A DNA stretch of 22,736 nucleotides from positions 1 to 22,736 of the IMG/VR virus record IMGVR_UViG_3300037584_000909; one strand, written 5' to 3'. This DNA comes from a virus. The notes beneath the pieces were generated by a model. The model was not told where the DNA came from, ran no database searches, and saw only the letters and a list, made by a program, of their open reading frames with translations. This document shows, piece after piece, positions 1-6,907 of this stretch (its first letter is position 1; each line of letters starts with the position of its first letter). Made by a program: the position numbers and the translations under genes.

Positions 1-311
1 GTTATCCTTCTGCGTTGTGAGTTCTCGGGTTTCCAGATAGCAGTAGGCTGGTCAGCTGAAACGCGATAGTCACCCAATCGGCCAAACGGCACAGATTGAT
101 CGGTCCACAGTTGATACCAACCTACTAACTTTCGTTGACCGCCTACGTTAATGTAAGCCCGACCAATAGACCCGTCGGCGATCAAACCCTTTTTAGGGTC
201 CGGTTCTAAACCATGTTCGGCCAGGAATTGACCAAACTGGTGTAGGTAATCAGTAGTAAATGGCGTGTTAAAATTCTTTGGTTTGCTGGGTCGGGTTATC
301 TTTAGTGTCAC
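1..311 (-). CDS. Primase-like protein, N-terminal part (cut by window edge)
   Basis: The minus strand stays open for 103 codons from a GTG at 311 to the window edge, with an AGGAAA ribosome binding site about eight bases upstream. Around residues 40-90 the protein reads GLIADGSIGRAY, then GWYQLWTDQSVPFGRLGDYR. This resembles the N-terminal module of phage and plasmid primases, whose pattern is a polar 'G-h-h-R' strand, 'GWY.l..D...p.g.fGD.R' and then a Toprim or helicase domain. From family knowledge the protein would prime DNA synthesis, perhaps fused to a helicase; that part lies outside the window, so the function is inferred from the N-terminus only. The gene diverges from the SSB-like gene at 406 and they share a 94-base intergenic region. 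Confidence 0.6.
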   Translation of the reverse strand, partial: MTLKITRPSKPKNFNTPFTTDYLHQFGQFLAEHGLEPDPKKGLIADGSIGRAYINVGGQRKLVGWYQLWTDQSVPFGRLGDYRVSADQPTAIWKPENSQRRRI

Positions 312-330
312 AAATTATTTCCTATTGGTC

Positions 331-356
331 TTGCTTTATTTATTAAAGTGTATAAA
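331..356 (+). promoter_or_regulatory. Promoter-like sequence for the SSB-like gene
   Basis: TTGCTT (331-336) and TATAAA (351-356, inside TATAAAAT) are separated by 14 bases, which is short for a sigma70-type promoter. The string AAAGTGTATAAAAT here resembles AAAGAGTATAAAAT at 3736-3749, so the two -10 regions may belong to one class. The remaining 312-405 region holds the AGGAAA site of the divergent primase gene and the TAGGAG site of the SSB-like gene; nothing else was seen. Confidence 0.35.
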
Positions 357-405
357 ATCTTACAAGATAATATCTAAATAAGCAAACACATTATAGGAGA
401 TTAAT

Positions 406-1122
406 ATGAGCTTAACTGTAAACGCATCCGGGGGCGGCGAAGATTTTGCTAAGCTAGAGCCGGGTAAATATGAGGGGACTTGTTTCAGAATCGTAGATCT
501 TGGAACCAGTGAACAAGAATATAAAGGCCAGGTCAGCAAGAAGAAAAGAATACGCCTGGACTTTGAAATAACCAAGGCGGTCGATCCAGATACCAACGAG
601 ATCATCATGCAAGATGGCAGACCTTTTGGTGTGGGTAAAACTTATACCGCATCATTGTTTGAGGCCGCAACGCTAAGAAAAGATTTAGAAAACTGGAGAG
701 ATAAAACTTTTACCGAAGAGGAGCTTGCAGGTTTTGATGTGGGTGTCCTAGTAGGTATGACAGCCAGGATTGAGATTGGTCATACTGCGCCAAGTGATTA
801 TGGTCCAGGTGGTAATCCAAAGATTCTCAAACTATCACGTCCCGACGGCGGCGTACAAAAAGTTCCAACCGTCAATCCACAAAACACTTTTGACATGGAA
901 GTTTATTGTGACGAGTTCAACGGCAACATGAGCGATAAGACTAAAGCCATGGTTGATATCTTCGATCAATTACCAACTTACCTACAAATGGAAATAGAAA
1001 AAAGTTTTGAATACCAAGCGGCTGTAGAAGATGGCCAAAAGGTAGAACCCAAAACAGCGGAACCTGGACTTGCAGACCTAGCAAAGCCAGACGATAACGA
1101 GGAACCAAACATCCCGTTTTAA
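406..1122 (+). CDS. Single-stranded-DNA-binding-like protein with SSB-type acidic tip
   Basis: This 238-aa protein starts at ATG 406 behind a good TAGGAG site. Its N-terminal 190 residues look like the phage DUF669-type ssDNA-binding family: a short lead, LEPGKYEGT at about 17-25 (the first strand of an OB-like fold), then KKKRIRLDFEI and later FDVGVLVGMTARIEIGH strands. The last ten residues, DDNEEPNIPF, are acidic and end in I-P-F, as in bacterial SSB (DDDIPF), the peptide that recruits replication and repair partners. The role is therefore inferred as coating ssDNA in replication or recombination, which fits the primase upstream and the exonuclease at 2200. The fold assignment is by eye. 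Confidence 0.6.
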   Translation: MSLTVNASGGGEDFAKLEPGKYEGTCFRIVDLGTSEQEYKGQVSKKKRIRLDFEITKAVDPDTNEIIMQDGRPFGVGKTYTASLFEAATLRKDLENWRDKTFTEEELAGFDVGVLVGMTARIEIGHTAPSDYGPGGNPKILKLSRPDGGVQKVPTVNPQNTFDMEVYCDEFNGNMSDKTKAMVDIFDQLPTYLQMEIEKSFEYQAAVEDGQKVEPKTAEPGLADLAKPDDNEEPNIPF

Positions 1123-1129
1123 CAATTTT

Positions 1130-1186
1130 GAGAGCGGCCTAATATTCTCTGGTGAATACTTGCTCCCTTAAAAGCTGGCCGCTCTC
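1130..1186 (+). promoter_or_regulatory. Large RNA hairpin between SSB-like and DUF3310 genes
   Basis: GAGAGCGGCC (1130-1139) and GGCCGCTCTC (1177-1186) are perfect 10-base complements around a 37-base loop. Inside the loop TATTC and GAATA can form a smaller hairpin. A short TTTT (1190-1193) follows three bases after the stem, and the next gene's AGGAG site follows at 1197-1201. It could be an attenuator, a processing or stability element, or a control on translation of the next gene. The T-run is too short and displaced for a classical terminator. Confidence 0.55.
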
Positions 1187-1206
1187 GCCTTTTACCAGGA
1201 GATTTT

Positions 1207-1497
1207 ATGCAAGAACAAGACCCAATAAATCCTAGTCATTACAAAGAAGGCGATGTCGAATGTATTGAGGCTATTAAGTCCTCATTAGATACCAACGCTT
1301 TTCATGGCTATCTCAAAGCATCGGTTATGAAATACTTGTGGAGGTATGACAAAAAGGACAACCCTGCATTGTGTTTAGGTAAAGCGCAGTGGTTTATGAA
1401 TAGATTAGTTAATGAACATAATCAGAGTGTGGAAGATGATCTATGGACCATGGCTCAAGTAGAGGCCGACGCCGAAAGCAAACCAGTAGAGTTTTGA
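1207..1497 (+). CDS. DUF3310 family protein
   Basis: This 96-aa protein starts at ATG 1207 behind CCAGGAG. Residues 5-68 carry the DUF3310 pattern (once called SaV-like): DPINPSHYKEGDVECIEAI, then FHGYLKASVMKYLWRYDKKD and KAQWFMNRL. The family is very common in phage early and replication regions; the nucleotide-kinase label sometimes given to it is not supported here by any P-loop, so no enzymatic role is assigned. The C-terminal 25 residues are acidic and not part of the domain. Its TGA stop overlaps the TTG start of the next gene (TTGA), which suggests translational coupling. Confidence 0.8.
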   Translation: MQEQDPINPSHYKEGDVECIEAIKSSLDTNAFHGYLKASVMKYLWRYDKKDNPALCLGKAQWFMNRLVNEHNQSVEDDLWTMAQVEADAESKPVEF

Positions 1498-2210
1498 CCG
1501 ACATTCATTACAACGTTTTTTCTCTGCCAGCGGCACTCATGGTCGAACATAATATGTCAGAAGAAATGGTTTCAGATCTAAATACTTTTTTAGATAGGCT
1601 CAGAGAAAACAAAAACAAAGAATCTGCTGGCGATAAATTGATTGGCCAAATACATAATGGTGAACAATTAACCATAGATTTCACATTACCAGAAATACTT
1701 GAATTCAGAACCGTGGTTGAAAATCTAGGTGTGAGCTACCTTAGACACTTTGTTGAATTTACTAAATCACAGATCCACCCGAAAAGAGTTGAAATGGATC
1801 AGTTGTGGTCAGTGCATAGTTTTGAAGGTGACTACAATCCAATACACGATCATTTAACCAAATCGCCTATGGGTATATCATTTACTTGTTGGACCAAGAT
1901 ACCGGATCAAATCAGTAAACCAGGAGAAGAAGAAAAATTACATTATGATTTATATAACAGTTCTGGTGCTATTGATGGCTTTATTAATTTCACTTATGGC
2001 TTGAACCAAACTGGAGACCCAGAACGTTTACGGCCATCGCAATCAAGATACATAAAACCCGAGGTTGGTAAACTTCTTATGTTTCCATCCTGGATGCAAC
2101 ATTGCGTATATCCTTTCTTTGGACCAGGAGAACGACGCACCGTTGCTGGTAATCTTAATTGTTTTAACTTAACACCCGAACAAATACAGGAGGCTCAGAA
2201 TGGAGTTTGA
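1494..2210 (+). CDS. 2-oxoglutarate/Fe(II)-dependent oxygenase, phage type
   Basis: The 238-aa reading starts at TTG 1494, which overlaps the DUF3310 stop as TTGA. The frame is open upstream to 1443, but those residues (RGRRRK...) are an out-of-frame reading of DUF3310. The C-terminal half has the double-stranded beta-helix signature: NPIHDH at 115-120 supplies the first metal-binding histidine pair, GKLLMFPSWMQHCVYP at 192-207 contains the distal H203, and GERRTVAGNLN follows with the Arg that would bind 2-oxoglutarate (R214 or R215). This matches the putative 2OG-Fe(II) oxygenase family (PF13759-like) often found in marine phages. The substrate is unknown. Residues 1-105 are a family-specific alpha-helical part. 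The end overlaps the exonuclease gene by 11 bases. Confidence 0.75.
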   Translation: MTDIHYNVFSLPAALMVEHNMSEEMVSDLNTFLDRLRENKNKESAGDKLIGQIHNGEQLTIDFTLPEILEFRTVVENLGVSYLRHFVEFTKSQIHPKRVEMDQLWSVHSFEGDYNPIHDHLTKSPMGISFTCWTKIPDQISKPGEEEKLHYDLYNSSGAIDGFINFTYGLNQTGDPERLRPSQSRYIKPEVGKLLMFPSWMQHCVYPFFGPGERRTVAGNLNCFNLTPEQIQEAQNGV

Positions 2211-2973
2211 AATAGGAATATACGACGATTTAACTTACGAAGAGTATGCAAGCATACCAGCTTATAGATCTCACGATCTAACCTCGGCCATAAAATGTCC
2301 GTACAGCTGGAAAAATGCAAAGCCAATGCAACAGACTCCAGCGTTGCTGGAAGGTCGAGTACAACACACCGTGTTCCTGGAATATCATAAGTTCGATGAT
2401 GAGTTCGTAATTCAACCCCAGATTGATCGTAGAACAAAAGCAGGTAAAGAAATGTGGGAAGATTTCCAGGGAACCGTCGGCAATCGCACGGTCATTAGCC
2501 AGGATCTATTTGATCTTTGTATGGAGCGCAGACGTATCATTCGAGATTACATCCCTAGACCCGAACACAAAGTAGAAAGGTCCTTGGTGTTTATGTGGCA
2601 CGATCAACAGTTTAAATGCAGAATGGACTGGTACGACGGTAAAGATGTTTGGGATCTTAAAACATGCCGTGACGCATCACCCAGAGGTTTCAAACAAGCG
2701 ATTAATAATTTTAAATATCACATGCAGGCCGCTTTATATTTGGATGCTTGTAAGGCCTTAGATCTACCAGCGGATAAGTTTAACTTCCTGGCTCAAGCAA
2801 AGACAGATCCATATCCTTATGCGGTTTACTCTATGTCCACCGAGGCTATCGGATATGCAAGGGCCAAGAACGAACAGGCCCTAGCCATGATATTAGAATG
2901 TGAAAAGTCTGGTAAATTTACACCGTTTAATTTAGATGGCCCGCAAACCGTGGAGCTTGGTGATCTTTACTAA
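2200..2973 (+). CDS. PD-(D/E)XK exonuclease-like protein (RecE/DUF3799 type)
   Basis: This 257-aa protein has an AGGAGG site inside the end of the previous gene. It follows the RecE-like phage exonuclease pattern: Y21-A-Y-RSHDLTSA-IKCPYSWK at 20-37, EGRVQHTVFLE at 51-61 with H56, D143 in RMDW, then the catalytic D152-L-K154 in VWDLKTC, and a QAALYLD helix at 176-182. These are the core residues of the PD-(D/E)XK nuclease fold. With the SSB-like protein two genes upstream it suggests a phage recombination or end-resection system, although no RecT/Erf-type annealase is visible in the window. The stop codon overlaps the stop of the convergent gene. Confidence 0.75.
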   Translation: MEFEIGIYDDLTYEEYASIPAYRSHDLTSAIKCPYSWKNAKPMQQTPALLEGRVQHTVFLEYHKFDDEFVIQPQIDRRTKAGKEMWEDFQGTVGNRTVISQDLFDLCMERRRIIRDYIPRPEHKVERSLVFMWHDQQFKCRMDWYDGKDVWDLKTCRDASPRGFKQAINNFKYHMQAALYLDACKALDLPADKFNFLAQAKTDPYPYAVYSMSTEAIGYARAKNEQALAMILECEKSGKFTPFNLDGPQTVELGDLY

Positions 2974-2981
2974 AAAAGATC
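2962..2981. terminator. Bidirectional hairpin spanning two overlapping stop codons
   Basis: GATCTTT (2962-2968) and AAAGATC (2975-2981) form a 7-base stem around a 6-base loop that contains both stop codons (TAA on plus, TAG on minus, sharing CTAA). The stem is AT-rich and lacks a T-run on the plus side, so it would be a weak terminator. Its symmetric place between convergent genes is the main support. Confidence 0.35.
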
Positions 2982-3683
2982 TTGATACAAATTAAATATT
3001 CGGTTTTTGTTACATAACCAAAAGACTAATAAATATCTATCGCCAGATCCTACTGGCAAGCCTTTATGTAAATGCGTAAAGCTGGGAAAGATTAAGGCGT
3101 GGCCTGTTGGCAAAGGTTTGATGGCCCCGTGATTATGAAACTCGGTTCCACCGCCCTCATAATCTCCTGTGTTTAAAGGAACCACAACACTAATATCTGC
3201 GCTTTCGTCGTGGTGCCAGGCTCCTTGTTTCTTATCTTTGAGGTTGTAGTTTGCTATTTGTATGCTTGCTGGATCCCCACAACTCCTTTGCCAAATCGCC
3301 ATAAAGATTGGATTCAACACTGTTTGGGCCACAAACCACATGTTGCGATAAAGGTCTGGACATTGTTGTTGTAATACGATCTCTGGGATCTGCCGCAAAG
3401 TATCTTCATCTTTATTCCCTTCGAACCCTATCTCTTTTCGCATGCTCTCAATCTCTTTGACCAAGAGCTTACAAAACTGTCTGCGGAATAACGGTATTTT
3501 ATAAACGTCTGGATATATTTTTTTGGCCATACGATGCACTGGTGTCTTTGCCATCTTTTCTGTTCCAGCATCGGCATGATACTTGGCTACAATCGGCACC
3601 GTTTCTTGAATCGCATCATAAGTCGCCTGGTTAATCATCCAGTGAGATTGCATGCTTAAAAGGTAGTTTTTTAGCTTATACAT
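2970..3683 (-). CDS. 2-oxoglutarate/Fe(II)-dependent oxygenase (prolyl-4-hydroxylase-like fold)
   Basis: This 237-aa protein has a clear C-terminal 2OG-Fe(II) domain: WHHDES at 156-161 gives the H157-x-D159 pair, DYEGGGTEFHNHG at 174-186 is the usual 'y.GG.tef' strand, and PTGHALIFPSFTHLHKGLPV at 192-211 holds the distal H206, followed by GSGDRYLLVFWL with R216 for 2-oxoglutarate. All core residues are present, so the enzyme is probably active. The substrate (protein, nucleic acid or small molecule) cannot be told from the sequence. The N-terminal 140 residues are helical and unrecognised. No strong ribosome binding site precedes ATG 3683. It is the only gene on this strand between 312 and 4232 and looks separately controlled. 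Confidence 0.8.
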   Translation of the reverse strand: MYKLKNYLLSMQSHWMINQATYDAIQETVPIVAKYHADAGTEKMAKTPVHRMAKKIYPDVYKIPLFRRQFCKLLVKEIESMRKEIGFEGNKDEDTLRQIPEIVLQQQCPDLYRNMWFVAQTVLNPIFMAIWQRSCGDPASIQIANYNLKDKKQGAWHHDESADISVVVPLNTGDYEGGGTEFHNHGAIKPLPTGHALIFPSFTHLHKGLPVGSGDRYLLVFWLCNKNRIFNLYQDLF

Positions 3684-3719
3684 TGGAAATTATTTTATCA
3701 TACATTTTTTGATAATTAA

Positions 3720-3746
3720 TTGTATATATGTGCAAAAGAGTATAAA
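3720..3746 (+). promoter_or_regulatory. Promoter-like sequence carrying the shared 16-base motif
   Basis: TTGTAT (3720-3725) and TATAAA (3741-3746) are separated by 15 bases. The first 16 bases, TTGTATATATGTGCAA, match 15 of 16 with the minus-strand sequence at 22556-22541. The -10 lies only about nine bases before ATG 3756 and there is no ribosome binding site, so a leaderless or nearly leaderless transcript is possible. The same 72-base region also serves the divergent oxygenase gene. Confidence 0.45.
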
Positions 3747-3755
3747 ATTACCCCC

Positions 3756-3935
3756 ATGGAAACTATAATTGACAACACAAAAACGAGGAAAAGTTTAGCA
3801 GTAGATGTAAAAACCTATGAGCTCTTACAAGATATTTGCTCAATGGAACGAAGATCCAAGATAGATCAATTAAAAGTTCTTATTGAAAAAGAACACAAAA
3901 GATTGAACGCTCCTGGTGTCGAGTCCAATGTTTAA
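3756..3935 (+). CDS. Small ribbon-helix-helix-like candidate DNA-binding protein
   Basis: This 59-aa protein starts at ATG 3756. The frame is open to 3720, but that would put the start inside the promoter-like sequence. Residues 10-48 (RKSLAVDVKTYELLQDICS, then MERRSKIDQLKVLIEKE) have the shape of a ribbon-helix-helix unit: a short polar/hydrophobic strand KSLAVDV, a first helix, a turn at the arginines, and a second helix. Such proteins act as dimeric repressors or CopG/Arc-like regulators. The assignment rests on pattern only. If right, it may control its own promoter and the related site at 22541-22556. It overlaps the next gene by eight bases. Confidence 0.45.
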   Translation: METIIDNTKTRKSLAVDVKTYELLQDICSMERRSKIDQLKVLIEKEHKRLNAPGVESNV

Positions 3936-4161
3936 AAACATCATGTCTAAAAAATCTACTCCGCAATCTTATAAGCCGGTGCTAGAGGCCCCGGAAGTTA
4001 TTGAATTGTTTAGTCGATTAACATTGCACCAACAGGCCGCTTTGTTAAGACTTATTTCTCGCAACTTAGAAATGAAACTTAACGGAGAAACTTACATGGG
4101 TTATGAGCTTGACTACGAAGTCGTTGGAGCCATGATCCAGGCAACCGAAACAGAACAATAG
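3928..4161 (+). CDS. Hypothetical small protein
   Basis: This 77-aa protein begins at ATG 3928 and overlaps the previous gene by eight bases. A GTG at 3916 and an ATG at 3943 in the same frame are alternatives, and no ribosome binding site decides between them. The sequence is mostly helical, with APEVIELFSRLTLHQQAALLRLISRNLEMKL in the middle and an acidic end. I do not recognise a family. Position suggests that it is co-transcribed with the ribbon-helix-helix candidate, after which a hairpin ends the plus-strand unit. Confidence 0.6.
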   Translation: MFKNIMSKKSTPQSYKPVLEAPEVIELFSRLTLHQQAALLRLISRNLEMKLNGETYMGYELDYEVVGAMIQATETEQ

Positions 4162-4206
4162 CCGCGGTTAGGCAACAATCATTTCCAGCCTATCCTCCTA
4201 GACTTC

Positions 4207-4233
4207 GGAGCGTAGTTTGCGGCAAAACGCTCC
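4207..4233. terminator. Hairpin between convergent transcription units
   Basis: GGAGCGT (4207-4213) and ACGCTCC (4227-4233) form a 7-base GC-rich stem. Inside it TTTG (4216-4219) pairs with CAAA (4223-4226) around CGG, with a two-base AG bulge. The element ends right at the stop codon of the minus-strand operon and lies 46 bases after the plus-strand stop at 4161, so it can serve both directions. There is no long T-run. Confidence 0.45.
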
Positions 4234-4487
4234 TACTTTGATCTACTCTTTCTAGCTGTCTTAGTTCTAGCGAAAGATCTATTCTTGCTTTTATGCACTG
4301 CTCTCAAGTTGCCTGGAGAGTTATCCATAGGATTTCCGTTCCTATGGTGGACGTCTAAACTGTCGCCCTTTTTTACTTTACCAGATTTTAAAGCCATACG
4401 CCTAGCGGCGTTTCTGGATGCTCGTTTCTTTTTTTGTTCGGGCCTGGAGTGATAGTTTGCATACTCCTTTTTATAATCCCTGGCCAT
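4233..4487 (-). CDS. HNH endonuclease-like protein
   Basis: This 84-aa protein has a very basic N-terminal helix region (residues 1-40) and an HNH-type core: DVHHRNGNPMDNSPGNLRAVH at 45-65, with H47/H48 as the first histidine(s), N60 as the central Asn, and H65 or N69 at the end. Small proteins of this type are frequent in marine podovirus genomes near the virion operon; roles suggested for HNH proteins include packaging-linked cleavage and homing. It is the last gene of the minus-strand operon and is coupled to the previous gene by a TAATG overlap. The zinc-binding Cys pairs found in larger HNH enzymes are absent. Confidence 0.7.
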   Translation of the reverse strand: MARDYKKEYANYHSRPEQKKKRASRNAARRMALKSGKVKKGDSLDVHHRNGNPMDNSPGNLRAVHKSKNRSFARTKTARKSRSK

Positions 4488-6907
4488 TAGACAAGATCTG
4501 TTATGCCAGCTTGCCTCATAGCAATCTCACGATCTCTTGGATCTGGGATCACGGTTGGAGAAACTGCCATATCCGATTCTTGCGTAAATAAATTACCCTC
4601 GACTTGTGGCACATCAAAACTACGCAATCTATTTTCGAGATCCAGGTTGTTCGGCATAAGTTTATTTGAAACTTCGTCTCCAGATACTTCTCTAAATGCT
4701 TGTTCGTTTGCGTTTGGTTTTGCCATTGGTAAACCAGATTCAGACGCCTCCCAGTCAACAGGCTCAACGCTATCTCCTGTTAATCCTTCGGTAACAGCTC
4801 TAACCTCTTCTCTAATATCTGGATTAGCCTCATAAATTTGATACAACCTTCTAACATGTTGGCCCCAGGACATTGGATCGTAGGCGGCTTTTTCTGCGCC
4901 TTCGGCTAACCAGTTTACGAATTGTTTATTGGTTAGTAATTTAGCAGAGGCATAAGGAGCTACTAATGCGCCTAAACCGTATTCAAATCCTTCGGATCCA
5001 AATAGTCTGCCTAACCCCACATCGGCACCCATAACACCGAGTGTTCCCATGGCAAAAGCCACTCTGGCCGTGCCAGAAGGGTTTGCCATTTGATCGGCAG
5101 ATTTACCTATTCTGTCGATTGTAAACACTAAATTATCTAATGCTGGCACAAGTTCTTCGTGCTCAGTTCCCTTAAATAAAGCCTCTTTGGCCTCTTTACT
5201 TAAACCGTTCCAGTTAGTGATAAACCTTTTTGGAGAAAAACCTTGCTCAGAAATATATTCACTTCCCTCTTTTGCAACTTGTTCACCTAGCTCTGCCGCA
5301 CTTGCCATACCGGGAGTTGGTAATCCCATCCTGCCAAGCATGTAACCAGATATAACATTAAATTCATCGGCATTAAGTTCGTTTCTTAGTTTTAATAGAT
5401 CCTCACCGCCGTCTTTTGCGCCGCGTAAAACATATTTGAGAGCGTCGGTAGCTCTTACTTCACCTTTTTTTATTATGTCGTCTATGTATTTCATGCCACC
5501 AACTTTACTTGAACCTTCTTTAACAAAAGCGTTAGCGGCTTTGTAGGTTTTAAAAGCATCGGCGTTATCTGATTGTTTAACCAAGGCATCTAAGTCTTTG
5601 GTTATGTAGCCAACCAGTTCTTTTATTTTTCTGTTTTGCGCACTCAAAGCACCCCTAGACTCAGCGGACCTCAAGTTATACATAAGACTGGATCTAAAAT
5701 CTTTTAAGGTGTTGTAATTTAAAACCCCGTTATCTGCATCTTTTAATAATTTTTCTGCTTGTCTCAAAGCTGGATCCAACTCTGGTTTACCTGTTGCTGT
5801 CTTAGATCTGGCTAAATAATTTTCTACAAACTCCGCTGTGTTTTTGCCATCTGAAACCAAATTAGCTGGCATAAATTTATTTACAGCTGAATACATTTCA
5901 TTTACTTGGTTATCGTAATCAAGCCTTGCTCTACGAGCACCTTTAACTAATTCTTCCGCGGCCTCGGCTGTAGTTCTTATCCCACCATATTTTTCTGCTA
6001 GATCTTTCGCAAAGTTATCTATTTGATTGATTGTTTGTGCGGCATTTTCTTGCATAATTTTTGTGGACGCCGGAGCACCAGCTAACGCTTGTTCTGCTAG
6101 GTTTAATACTGGGTTAGCTGTTACTTGGCCAGCGCTTGGATCTGTTACGCCAACACTAGCCATTTTATCTTTTGCTACTTTAGCCTCTTTTGACATGGCT
6201 CCCGTAACAAAGCGTATAGGCTGTCCAGCCACATACTTAACACCTTGAACCACTTTATTAATTACAGGGCCACCAGCGGCGTTTATGCCAGCTGTAGTAC
6301 CATAATCAAACAATCTTTCCATACCTGTTCGGCTATCTTCGGTTTCACCAAAAAAATCTAAAATTCCGATGTAGGCCTCTCTTGCTGTAGCGCTACCAAC
6401 GCCCTCACCAAGAACCACACCAGCGCCAACTCCCATCGGTCCTGCTGGTGCGCCTAAAATACCACCACCAATAGCTCCGCCAATAGCTCCTGCTGTTTCT
6501 GCTATTTCTGGGCCCACATCTACAAAATCTCTTAGTCCTGGGACTGGCATACCAAATAATCTTAGATCTTCATCAAATAAAGTAAGCTGTCCTGTTTCGG
6601 GATTTGTAAAAACAAAGTTGCCGCGACCATACTTAACTGCTCCATAATCTGGATCCAAAACTTCAACAGGCACGGCGTCTGGATAAAAGTTTTTAAGGGT
6701 TGCTAATTTATCATTTGGTTTTTGAGCGGCACTAACACTAGCTCGGACATTTGCTGGAGCTCCTGTTTTAGTATCTATCGAGTTTAATATTTTTTCTTGT
6801 GCTAACTTTCCTATTAAAGCATCTTGATAAGACTCATCATCGTCTTGTTCGGGTGAGACCATGGCCAAAAGAGTTTCGTCATCTAGTGATTTAAAACCGT
6901 CATTCAT
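4487..6907 (-). CDS. Large virion protein, probably internal/ejected
   Basis: This 806-aa protein starts at ATG 6907, overlapping the previous stop (ATGA). Residues 139-173 form a long Gly/Ala-rich hydrophobic stretch (AIGGAIGGGILGAPAGPMG...) after VDVGPEIAETAG. This resembles the membrane-active segments of internal proteins that podoviruses eject into the cell. From about 230 to 560 it is mostly charged helix with likely coiled coils, and another hydrophobic patch follows (VAFAMGTLGVMG, LGALVAPYASAK). Size and place at the end of the tail operon fit an ejected core protein. No lytic transglycosylase or peptidase motif was found. The function is inferred from context. Confidence 0.5.
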   Translation of the reverse strand: MNDGFKSLDDETLLAMVSPEQDDDESYQDALIGKLAQEKILNSIDTKTGAPANVRASVSAAQKPNDKLATLKNFYPDAVPVEVLDPDYGAVKYGRGNFVFTNPETGQLTLFDEDLRLFGMPVPGLRDFVDVGPEIAETAGAIGGAIGGGILGAPAGPMGVGAGVVLGEGVGSATAREAYIGILDFFGETEDSRTGMERLFDYGTTAGINAAGGPVINKVVQGVKYVAGQPIRFVTGAMSKEAKVAKDKMASVGVTDPSAGQVTANPVLNLAEQALAGAPASTKIMQENAAQTINQIDNFAKDLAEKYGGIRTTAEAAEELVKGARRARLDYDNQVNEMYSAVNKFMPANLVSDGKNTAEFVENYLARSKTATGKPELDPALRQAEKLLKDADNGVLNYNTLKDFRSSLMYNLRSAESRGALSAQNRKIKELVGYITKDLDALVKQSDNADAFKTYKAANAFVKEGSSKVGGMKYIDDIIKKGEVRATDALKYVLRGAKDGGEDLLKLRNELNADEFNVISGYMLGRMGLPTPGMASAAELGEQVAKEGSEYISEQGFSPKRFITNWNGLSKEAKEALFKGTEHEELVPALDNLVFTIDRIGKSADQMANPSGTARVAFAMGTLGVMGADVGLGRLFGSEGFEYGLGALVAPYASAKLLTNKQFVNWLAEGAEKAAYDPMSWGQHVRRLYQIYEANPDIREEVRAVTEGLTGDSVEPVDWEASESGLPMAKPNANEQAFREVSGDEVSNKLMPNNLDLENRLRSFDVPQVEGNLFTQESDMAVSPTVIPDPRDREIAMRQAGITDLV

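Noticed and set aside
1443-1493. Longer N-terminus for the first oxygenase starting at 1443
   Set aside because: The extra residues are an out-of-frame reading of the DUF3310 end, while the TTGA overlap and the family-like start favour 1494.
4549-4767. Open frame of 72 codons on the minus strand in another frame of the 806-aa gene
   Set aside because: It lies wholly inside that gene, and the translated sequence is low-quality with no signals.
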